Part shown: piece after piece, positions 5,885 to 13,290 of the stretch
Numbering within the stretch: the stretch's first letter is position 1
Layout of the letters: each line of letters opens with the position of its first letter
Source: an uncultured Methylococcaceae bacterium
Lineage (GTDB): Bacteria > Pseudomonadota > Gammaproteobacteria > Methylococcales > Methylococcaceae
Length of the DNA stretch: 32,089 nucleotides
Assembly (NCBI GenBank): GCA_903859815.1
Contig: CAIOOA010000167.1
Coordinates: forward strand, 1-32,089
Reading direction: 5' to 3'
Program-made: the position numbers and the translations under genes
The notes under the pieces: model-generated
Told to the model about the DNA's origin: nothing
Database searches by the model: none
The model's input: only the letters and a program-made list of their open reading frames with translations

Positions 5885-6363
5885 TATTTGCTCCTGTAAA
5901 TTTATTAGATCAACACTTGGTCGAGGCAAATTAGCAAGCATCTGTTTTCAATGCTGCTTTGAGCATAATCCCAAGTGACGTAATGACTGGTAAGGTGACA
6001 CAATTCAATGAATTGTAATACTAACTTTAGTAGCATCAAACTGCATAGACTATTGCATTTCGATTTCCATCACGTAAGAAAGGGGTTTTTCGAAAATCGG
6101 GTACTTTTATTGCTGTGTAGGTCGTGATTCAAGACAATCGGCTTCTTCGCCTGTCGATGTCATCGATTTAACCGTTTCTTTGCCATTGAGGTTAATCTAT
6201 AATTTCAAGTCGAGTCCTTGCATAGTCAAGGGAACACCCTCACAATTAAGCTTTTACATTTTGCAAAATCTCTGCTGATGTCATCTATTGAAAGATTTAG
6301 CTTACAGACTATGCCAATGATGGCAACCAATTGCCTTCTTATTGACTGGCTAGTGTTTGCCCA
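5885..6363. other. Long divergent intergenic region with a 17-bp dyad
   Basis: This is 479 bases between hinT (minus) and the universal stress gene (plus). Apart from a perfect dyad at 6000-6016 (ACAATTCA-A-TGAATTGT), I see no gene, RNA or well-spaced sigma-70 promoter. It presumably carries the control regions of both genes. Confidence 0.5.
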
Positions 6364-6819
6364 ATGAAAATATTGGTGGCAACGGATGGTAGTGCCGATG
6401 CTATTGCAGCAGCCCGCGTAGCACTCGATCTTTTGACCGAGGAAGTCGAAATAGTGCTGGTGACCGTTGTGCAAGATTACGAAAATCCTTTGGAAATGTC
6501 AGGTGGTTTCGAAGGGCCATTGGTCACGCCCGAGGAAGCTGAGGAGGAATATCAAAGTCAAATGACCGAAGGTCAGCGGGCGCTTGAACACACTATGACT
6601 GCATTGGGCAGGAATGTAGAAGTCCATCTGATCCCAACGGATGCAAACCCCGGACATGCCATCATTGATTTAGCCAACGAACTGCACCCTGATTTGATGG
6701 TATTGGGCAACAGTGCAAAAGGCTTGTTCTGGCGAGTCTTCGCGGGGTCTGTCAGTGATTACGTTCTACACCATACCCCTTGTCCGCTCTTATTTGTGCC
6801 GCACCGCAACCATACTTGA
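6364..6819 (+). CDS. Universal stress protein, UspA family
   Basis: This 151-residue single-domain protein begins MKILVATDGSADAIAAARVALDL (Rossmann-like first strand with the conserved D-G-S). It ends with the nucleotide-binding segment VLGNSAKGLFWRVFAGSVSDYVLHHTPCPLLFV. The G-x-x-x-x-G...GSVS order corresponds to the ATP-binding type of UspA, although NSAK replaces the usual SRGxxG, so binding could be altered. Such proteins are dimeric cytoplasmic factors for survival under starvation or oxidative stress. The ATG at 6364 directly follows GTTTGCCCA, so the ribosome site is weak. The gene stands alone, facing away from hinT. Confidence 0.9.
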   Translation: MKILVATDGSADAIAAARVALDLLTEEVEIVLVTVVQDYENPLEMSGGFEGPLVTPEEAEEEYQSQMTEGQRALEHTMTALGRNVEVHLIPTDANPGHAIIDLANELHPDLMVLGNSAKGLFWRVFAGSVSDYVLHHTPCPLLFVPHRNHT

Positions 6820-6950
6820 TTCTGTCAGTTTGCAGATTAGGCACTCACCATAATTGATAATTCTTATAAGGAAAACAATATATTATATTACTTATGAAGC
6901 CCCACTTACTCGAAACCTCTAAAATGCAGCCACACTAGGAGTCTTGCCTT

Positions 6951-9863
6951 ATGGACAAAATCATCGAGGGCATAGCCATTTTCGATATGCTCGAACATCT
7001 TCCTGCCGGGGCAATTCTGACATCGGGACCCGAACAGGCAATCATCTACACCAGCCGCCGTTTCAAAGAAATGTTTGGCTACTCATTGGATGACTGCCCT
7101 CACTTAGAGAAATGGTGGCATCTGGCATTTCCCGACCCCAAATACCGTCAATCCGTGGTTCATAAATGGAATCTAGGAATGGCTGATGCCATGCATCAAA
7201 ACAGGGAAATAGATCCATTGGAGGTGAACATCACCGCCAAAGATGGTCAAACCCGGTTCATTCGGATTCATGCTTCCTTGGTTGGAGGCTTGAATCTAGT
7301 CACATTCTACGATTTGACCAACCGGAAAAGAGCAAAAGAAGCATTACGCAAAAAAACTCAAGAGTTGGATATTTTCTTCGACGTTTCCATGGATTTGCTT
7401 TGCATCGCCGACACCGAAGGAAACTTTCAACGGCTCAATCCGGCTTGGGAGCAAACCTTGGGATATACTGACTCAGAGCTTAAAGCGCGGAAATTCTTCG
7501 AATTTGTTCATCCCGACGATAGGGAGCAAACGCTAGAAGCGACTGCCCAATTGGCTTCGCAAAACAAAATCAGTAATTTCATCAATCGCTACCTATGCAA
7601 AGACGGCAGCTACCGTTGGCTAGAATGGCAGGCCGTGCCATCGGGTTCACTGATTTATGCCGCAGCGCGAGACATCACCGAGCGTAAACAGGCCGAAGAG
7701 GAGTTGGCAAAGCATAAAGGGCAATTGGAGGAAAGGTTTAAACAGCGCACGACGGAACTCGATCTGGCCAATTTGGCTTTGCGTGAAGCCAGTGAGCGCT
7801 TGACCTTGGCGACTCAGGCCGCATCCATGGGCGTGTGGGATTTGGATTTCAGCAATAGCCTAGTCAGTTGGGATGATAAAATGTTCCAAATCTACGGCTT
7901 GCCCAAGATAGTGCCGATGCCCTATGACACTTGGAAAAAATCCGTGCACCCGGAAGATTTTGACAAGGTATGGGCATCACTGACGCAAACGATTGACAAC
8001 AAAGCCTACGGATCGGTTGAATTTCGGATCATTCGCCCTGACGGGCAAATCCGTTGGATAGCGGCTGCTCAAGGTGTCGTTCTTGACGACCAAGGTGATG
8101 TGTGCAGACTCGTTGGCACGAGCGCCGACATCAGCGAGCGAAAAAAAGTCGAGGAAGAACTCCGGCACAGCGAATCGCGCCACCGTTTCCTCACCGAAAA
8201 CATGAAAGATGTGATCTGGATTTTGGACACGGAAACCATGCAGTTTCGCTATCACAGCCCTTCGGTTTATGGGTTATGGGGATTCACGCCCGAAGAAGTC
8301 ATGTCTAAGCCTGCGCTGGAAACCATGCCTCCAAAACTCCGGGACTACTTGCGCGAGCAAATTGGACTCAGGGTGCAAAACTTCCTCTCAGGACAAGACC
8401 AGCCGAACTCCTATTATACGGTTGAATTTGAGGCTCCACATAAGGACGGTCATCCAGTTTGGGTGGAATCAATCAGTCGCTGCCACTTGAACGAAACCAC
8501 CGGGCATGTGGAAATTTCGGGCGTGACCCGGGATATAACTGCACGCAAGAAGACCGAGCAGGAACTTCGTGAAAGTGAAGCACGCTATCGCGCCCTTGTC
8601 GATCATTCCCCTTTGGGAATACTGGCGGTGCAAGAAGGTCGTTTCGTATTTGCCAATCCTGCGGGGGCTGCTTTGGCAGGTTATTCACCGAATGAGTTGC
8701 TGGGCGTGATGGCGATTGAAACCATACACCCCGACTCGATAGCCGCCATCTTGGATCGGGTCATGCATCTCGAGAACGGTGAGTCCAACCCCCCGATGGA
8801 GATGGCTATCATCAAAAAAAATGGGGAGTTGACCATCACCGAATCAACCTCCGTGCCTATCATCCTGCAAGGCAAAAAGGCGGCACTGATACTCGCCCAA
8901 GACATTACTGAGCGCAAAGCCGCCCAAACTCGACTCTCTGCCAGTGAGCGCCATTTTAGGGCATTTTTCGAACGTCCTCTGGTTGGCATGGCAACCATTT
9001 CGCCTGATTCAAAATGGCTGGAAGTGAATGACCAATTGTGTAACATGTTCGGCTTCAGCCGGGAAGAATTGCTTGAAAAAACTTGGGATGAATTGACCTA
9101 TCCGATTGATGAAGCCAAAAACAAAGCTCAAATCAGGCTAATGTTAGCGGGCGAAAGTGACGACTATACCATCAATAAGCGTTGCCTGCGCAAAGATGGC
9201 ACCTTGCTTTATGCGCAAACCTCGGTTAGTTGCCTACGCAAACCCGACCAGTCAATCGATTATATCGTTGTGCTGGTTGTCGATGTAACCGCTCAACATG
9301 AAGCCCAAGAACAATTGCGCTTGGCTGCCCACCATGACGCCCTGACCGGACTCCCCAACCGTAGGCTGCTGGTTGATCGTCTGCAACAAGCTGTGGCGAA
9401 AACTAAAAGGCACGGTGGGATATTGGCTGTCGCTTACCTAGACTTGGATGGCTTTAAGGCAATCAACGACAATCTGGGCCATGCCATGGGCGACCAATTG
9501 CTCAAAGAAGTGGCGACTAGACTCAAATCTTGCTTGAGAGGCGGGGACACGGTGGCACGTTTAGGCGGCGATGAATTTGTAATCTTGCTGTCCACGGTCA
9601 CCCACGCAGAGGAGTGCAAACAGATACTGGGCCGACTGTTAAAAATCATAGCCGCCGCTTACATGATTGCCGATACAGAGCAAACTGGCATTTCAACCAG
9701 CATAGGCGTCACCTTATTCCCAGGCGATGATGCTGACCCTGAAATATTGCTGCGCCATGCCGACCAAGCCATGTATTTAGCCAAGCAAAACGGCAGAAAC
9801 CGCTTCTACTTTTTTGACGGAACTGAACATTCCCCATCTCCAGATCAAGGGGACGCGGCTTAA
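6951..9863 (+). CDS. Multi-PAS sensor diguanylate cyclase
   Basis: The 970-residue protein has no membrane segment and is therefore a cytoplasmic sensor. Six PAS/PAC units follow each other: about 12-130, 139-250, 285-402, 408-535, 545-660 and 668-790, most ending in the PAC-type DIT/DIS-xRK motif (RDITERK, ADISERK, RDITARK, QDITERK). A coiled coil occupies about 250-282. The GGDEF domain (about 795-960) has the active-site motif GGDEF at about 872-876. RGGD lies five residues before it, the RxxD inhibitory I-site, so the enzyme should make c-di-GMP from two GTP and be product-inhibited. There is no EAL domain. AGGAG at 6937-6941 sets the start. dusA begins one base after the stop. Confidence 0.93.
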   Translation: MDKIIEGIAIFDMLEHLPAGAILTSGPEQAIIYTSRRFKEMFGYSLDDCPHLEKWWHLAFPDPKYRQSVVHKWNLGMADAMHQNREIDPLEVNITAKDGQTRFIRIHASLVGGLNLVTFYDLTNRKRAKEALRKKTQELDIFFDVSMDLLCIADTEGNFQRLNPAWEQTLGYTDSELKARKFFEFVHPDDREQTLEATAQLASQNKISNFINRYLCKDGSYRWLEWQAVPSGSLIYAAARDITERKQAEEELAKHKGQLEERFKQRTTELDLANLALREASERLTLATQAASMGVWDLDFSNSLVSWDDKMFQIYGLPKIVPMPYDTWKKSVHPEDFDKVWASLTQTIDNKAYGSVEFRIIRPDGQIRWIAAAQGVVLDDQGDVCRLVGTSADISERKKVEEELRHSESRHRFLTENMKDVIWILDTETMQFRYHSPSVYGLWGFTPEEVMSKPALETMPPKLRDYLREQIGLRVQNFLSGQDQPNSYYTVEFEAPHKDGHPVWVESISRCHLNETTGHVEISGVTRDITARKKTEQELRESEARYRALVDHSPLGILAVQEGRFVFANPAGAALAGYSPNELLGVMAIETIHPDSIAAILDRVMHLENGESNPPMEMAIIKKNGELTITESTSVPIILQGKKAALILAQDITERKAAQTRLSASERHFRAFFERPLVGMATISPDSKWLEVNDQLCNMFGFSREELLEKTWDELTYPIDEAKNKAQIRLMLAGESDDYTINKRCLRKDGTLLYAQTSVSCLRKPDQSIDYIVVLVVDVTAQHEAQEQLRLAAHHDALTGLPNRRLLVDRLQQAVAKTKRHGGILAVAYLDLDGFKAINDNLGHAMGDQLLKEVATRLKSCLRGGDTVARLGGDEFVILLSTVTHAEECKQILGRLLKIIAAAYMIADTEQTGISTSIGVTLFPGDDADPEILLRHADQAMYLAKQNGRNRFYFFDGTEHSPSPDQGDAA

Positions 9864-9864
9864 A

Positions 9865-10860
9865 ATGTCTGAACAGCAGACACTCGGCGAAAGGGCAAAC
9901 TCGCCCCACCGCCTTTGCCTAGCCCCCATGCTGGAATGGACCGACCGGCATTTTCGCTATTTTCTCCGTTTGGTCAGCAAACGGATTTTTCTGTATACCG
10001 AGATGATTACGACGGGGGCAGTCTTGCACGGCGACCGGCAAAAATTGTTGGGCTATGATGTATCCGAACATCCACTCGCCTTGCAATTGGGAGGAAGCGA
10101 CCCGTCGGCTTTGGCCGAGTGCGCCCGTATTGCCGAAGATTTTGGCTATGATGAAGTCAACTTAAACATTGGTTGCCCCAGTGATCGAGTGCAGAGCGGG
10201 CGGTTTGGGGCTTGCTTGATGGCAGAGCCTCAATTGGTGGCCGACTGTGTGGCCGCCATGCGCAAGGCTGTTGCCATTCCCGTGACCGTGAAAACCCGCA
10301 TCGGCATTGACGAGAGGGACTCCTATGCCGAATTGACTGATTTTGTCCACACGGTAAGCCAAGGGGGTTGCAATACGTTCATCATCCATGCCCGCAAAGC
10401 TTGGCTGAAAGGGCTTTCCCCAAAAGAAAACCGGGAAGTGCCACCCCTGCGCTATGATGTCGCCCAACAGCTTAAACAGGATTTCCCAAACCTTGAAATC
10501 GTGTTGAATGGAGGCATTTCCAATCTTCTGGAGTGTATGGATCATTTGCAGGTTTTCGACGGGGTGATGCTAGGTCGTGCCGCCTATCACAATCCCTATC
10601 TCATAGCCGAGGCGGACAACTTACTTTTTCAAGGGCATGACCCGATTCCGTCCCGGCATGACATAATGGAAGCCTTTTTACCTTATGTTGAGCAAGAGTT
10701 GGCCAAAGGTGTTCGGCTGCAAAGCTTGTGTCGGCATATTCTAGGTCTGTACCATAGTGCGCCGGGTGGTCGCTTGTGGAGACGGCATCTGAGCGAAAAT
10801 GCGGTCAAACCGGGGGCGGGAATGGAGGTTTTGCGGACGGCGTGGGAACTGACCCGTTAG
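9865..10860 (+). CDS. dusA: tRNA-dihydrouridine synthase A
   Basis: The product has 331 residues from the ATG at 9865, one base after the preceding stop; the frame is open 17 codons further but those overlap the cyclase gene. It opens with RLCLAPMLEWTDRHFRYFLR and YTEMITTGAVLHGD. The catalytic region NIGCPSDRVQSGRFGACLM holds the conserved cysteine, and the FMN-phosphate loops NGGI and GRAAYHNPY follow. HRHILGLYH-type C-terminal residues (CRHILGLYHSAPGGRLWRRHLS) are DusA-like. It reduces U20/U20a in tRNA with FMN and NADPH. The AAGGGGA upstream is a loosely spaced ribosome site. Confidence 0.96.
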   Translation: MSEQQTLGERANSPHRLCLAPMLEWTDRHFRYFLRLVSKRIFLYTEMITTGAVLHGDRQKLLGYDVSEHPLALQLGGSDPSALAECARIAEDFGYDEVNLNIGCPSDRVQSGRFGACLMAEPQLVADCVAAMRKAVAIPVTVKTRIGIDERDSYAELTDFVHTVSQGGCNTFIIHARKAWLKGLSPKENREVPPLRYDVAQQLKQDFPNLEIVLNGGISNLLECMDHLQVFDGVMLGRAAYHNPYLIAEADNLLFQGHDPIPSRHDIMEAFLPYVEQELAKGVRLQSLCRHILGLYHSAPGGRLWRRHLSENAVKPGAGMEVLRTAWELTR

Positions 10861-10907
10861 AATTGCGCATCCAATCAGAATTGCCGAACCCTCTTTGATA
10901 GGCAAGG

Positions 10908-10913
10908 TATACT
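10908..10913 (+). promoter_or_regulatory. Possible -10 element before folE
   Basis: TATACT lies 31 bases before the folE ATG in an AT-rich gap after dusA. No good -35 lies at 16-18 bases (TTGCCG at 10881 is 21 bases away), so the call is weak. It would allow folE-hemH to be transcribed apart from dusA. Confidence 0.35.
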
Positions 10914-10943
10914 AATCAATCATTCATTTTTTTGGAAGATACG

Positions 10944-11486
10944 ATGGAAGAGCAGTTTTCTCAACTCATTCAAGCAATCGGCGAAGATATTACCCGTGAG
11001 GGCTTGGTCGATACTCCTAAACGCGCAGCGGCGGCATTCCGCTTCCTAAACCACGGCTATAACAAAAGCCTGGAAAACGTTCTCAACAATGCCATATTCG
11101 AATCTGATACTGAAGATATGGTTATCGTCAAAGATATCGAACTGTATTCCCTATGCGAACATCATCTGCTGCCCTTCATCGGCAAATGCCATGTCGCTTA
11201 TCTGCCTAGGGGCAAGGTGTTGGGCCTGTCCAAAGTCGCCCGCATCGTCGACATGTATGCCCGACGCTTGCAAATCCAAGAGCGCCTGACCAAGCAAATC
11301 GCCGATGCGATACAGTTGGCAGTGAACCCAAAGGGGGTTGCTGTGGTCATTGAGGCCAAACATTTATGCATGATGATGCGCGGCGTGGAAAAGCAAAACT
11401 CCGTCATGGCAACGTCCTGCATGCTTGGCCTTTTCCGTGAGAATTTCAGCACACGCTCGGAATTCCTAAACCTCATCAACCGTTAA
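10944..11486 (+). CDS. folE: GTP cyclohydrolase I
   Basis: The product has 180 residues from the ATG at 10944 (GGAAG just upstream); a TTG at 10932 in frame is less likely. [14 protein letters not shown] and the zinc/active-site parts [20 protein letters not shown] and [14 protein letters not shown] are all intact; the ligands are the Cys and His of CEHH and the Cys of HLC. The enzyme converts GTP to dihydroneopterin triphosphate, the first step of folate and tetrahydropterin synthesis, and is a cytoplasmic decamer. hemH begins 18 bases after the stop, so the two are probably co-transcribed. Confidence 0.96.
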   Translation: MEEQFSQLIQAIGEDITREGLVDTPKRAAAAFRFLNHGYNKSLENVLNNAIFESDTEDMVIVKDIELYSLCEHHLLPFIGKCHVAYLPRGKVLGLSKVARIVDMYARRLQIQERLTKQIADAIQLAVNPKGVAVVIEAKHLCMMMRGVEKQNSVMATSCMLGLFRENFSTRSEFLNLINR

Positions 11487-11504
11487 ACTCACCGAATCAG
11501 CCCC

Positions 11505-12482
11505 ATGAACCCAGCTTCCCCGAAGACCGCAGTGCTATTGGTCAATCTTGGCACTCCCGAACAACCCACTGCCGCCTCGGTGCGCAAGTATTTAGGTGAG
11601 TTCCTGATGGACCCCCGCGTGGTGCAAATCCCCAGGCCGATATGGTGGCTGATTTTGCATGGCATCATATTGCGGGTGCGCCCTGCCAAATCGGCCAAAG
11701 CCTATAAAAGCATCTGGATGGATCGCGGTTCGCCGCTGATGGTTTTGACCGAAGACTTAGGGCTTGCCTTACGCGACCTATTGCAGCAACGCGAAGTGTC
11801 CGATGTGGTGGTGGAAATCGCCATGCGTTACGGCAAACCCTCCATCCCAGACCAATTAAACAAACTTAAGGCTTCAGGGGTGGAAAAGTTCATCATACTG
11901 CCCTTATACCCACAATATGCAGCAGCGACGACAGCCTCCATATTCGACAAATTGACCGAGACTTTGAGCCGCTGGAAGCATCTGCCTACGGTCAAATTCA
12001 TCAGCGATTATCACCTAGACGAAGGCTATGTTGCTGCTGTTGCTGCCAGCATCGAACACTACTGGCAAGTGAACGGCAAATCTGAACTGCTGCTGTTTTC
12101 CTTGCACGGATTGCCAGCCGTCAGCCGCAAACAGGGTGACCCCTATTATGATCAATGCGTCGCTTCAACTCGGGCCATCGCCACCAAACTGGGTTTGGAG
12201 GACAAGGCTTGGAAACTGGTGTTCCAATCCCGATTCGGCGCACAGGAATGGCTAAAGCCCTATTGTGTCGAAGTGCTGAAGGAGTTGCCCGGACAAGGCG
12301 TGAAATCGATTGATGTGGTTTGCCCTGGATTTGCCGTGGATTGTTTGGAGACTTTGGAAGAAATTGCCATCGCCAACAAAGAAATATTCATCGAAGCCGG
12401 TGGCGAAAGTTACCGCTATATTCCCGCGCTCAATGCCAGTATGGAACATGCAAAGGTGTTGGCGGGTTTGGTTTTTTCTTGA
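11505..12482 (+). CDS. hemH: Ferrochelatase
   Basis: This 325-residue protein inserts Fe2+ into protoporphyrin IX, the last step of haem synthesis. AVLLVNLGTPEQPTAASVRKYLGEFLMDPRVV is the family N-terminus. LFSLHGLPAVSRKQGDPYYDQC carries the catalytic histidine, and VVCPGFAVDCLETLEEI carries the conserved glutamate and the FAVDCLETL motif. The length is normal for a bacterial ferrochelatase without a C-terminal extension. The ribosome site before the ATG at 11505 is poor, consistent with translation following folE. Confidence 0.96.
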   Translation: MNPASPKTAVLLVNLGTPEQPTAASVRKYLGEFLMDPRVVQIPRPIWWLILHGIILRVRPAKSAKAYKSIWMDRGSPLMVLTEDLGLALRDLLQQREVSDVVVEIAMRYGKPSIPDQLNKLKASGVEKFIILPLYPQYAAATTASIFDKLTETLSRWKHLPTVKFISDYHLDEGYVAAVAASIEHYWQVNGKSELLLFSLHGLPAVSRKQGDPYYDQCVASTRAIATKLGLEDKAWKLVFQSRFGAQEWLKPYCVEVLKELPGQGVKSIDVVCPGFAVDCLETLEEIAIANKEIFIEAGGESYRYIPALNASMEHAKVLAGLVFS

Positions 12483-12535
12483 GGAACTACATAAAGGGAA
12501 AATACGCTGTTGAAAGATTAACGTGAGAATAAAAT

Positions 12536-13078
12536 ATGAAACTATGCAAGTGTAGATGGATATGGTTGGTGGCGACTATGCTAGCCCTATTATCCGGGAC
12601 ATCGGTTGCAGAGACGCGCATTGTAATTCTGGACTTTGAATTGAATGACATTGCTGGCATTAGCCCAACGCCAAAAGAGGAACTCGAACGTACCTCTTCG
12701 CTTGGGCCATTGTTGCGGGATGCCATTGCAAGAAATGCAGAGTATAAAATATTGCCCATTACGCAAGATCAACAAGCGAAGGCTTCTGCTGGTTTTGGGT
12801 ATCTCCTCGATCACTCAGATGAAGCCGCAAAGCTTGGCAAGCAGTTAGGCGCTGATTATCTGGTCGTCGGACAAGTTCACAAACCCAGCTTTTTATTCGC
12901 TTATTTAAGAATTCACTTGGTCGATGCCAATAGCGGCAAGTTAGTTGGAAACCATTATGTGGAAATCAAGGGCAGCACTAAAAAGGTAACTGAAAAAGGA
13001 GTGGCGAATTTGGCTAATTATATTGATGAAATCATAGGGAACCTTGAAAAACTGCGCACTTCTCCAGGCCCTAGGTAG
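12536..13078 (+). CDS. Exported DUF2380 family protein
   Basis: This 180-residue protein has a signal peptide, with a hydrophobic run WIWLVATMLALLSGTSVAE cleaved after SVA, so the mature part is periplasmic. TRIVILDFELNDIAGIS, followed by RTSSLGPLLRDAI and LGADYLVVGQVHKPSFLFAYLRIHLVDANSGKLV, is the DUF2380 pattern, a fold like the N-terminal part of TolB/CsgG-type proteins (VAVLDF...GADYLVxGxV). The role is not established. The start lies after GTGAGAAT. A 53-base gap follows hemH, so it could be on the same transcript, but the function does not connect to haem. Confidence 0.82.
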   Translation: MKLCKCRWIWLVATMLALLSGTSVAETRIVILDFELNDIAGISPTPKEELERTSSLGPLLRDAIARNAEYKILPITQDQQAKASAGFGYLLDHSDEAAKLGKQLGADYLVVGQVHKPSFLFAYLRIHLVDANSGKLVGNHYVEIKGSTKKVTEKGVANLANYIDEIIGNLEKLRTSPGPR

Positions 13079-13167
13079 TTTATACCGGGACATCTGAACC
13101 TCAATACCCTGCCTTACGCTACGCTCCATGCGGGTTACAATTATAGAATCATAAATGTCCATGCAAT

Positions 13168-13290
13168 ATTACAGCGTTTTCATTTTCAATATTTATCTAA
13201 AAACGATGAACACTCAATCAAGCCTTTAGGACAATGTCTTGCACACATACGATCTATCAATTAACTATCTGATGTTGAAAACGCTGTAAT
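13168..13290. repeat. 123-bp element with perfect 15-bp terminal inverted repeats
   Basis: ATTACAGCGTTTTCA (13168-13182) is the exact reverse complement of 13276-13290. TGCA flanks the arms on both sides (13162-13165 and 13289-13293 region), separated by an extra ATA on the left, which resembles a short target duplication. The right arm overlaps the start codon of mrcB. It could be a small non-autonomous element or a control structure over the mrcB start. Confidence 0.6.
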
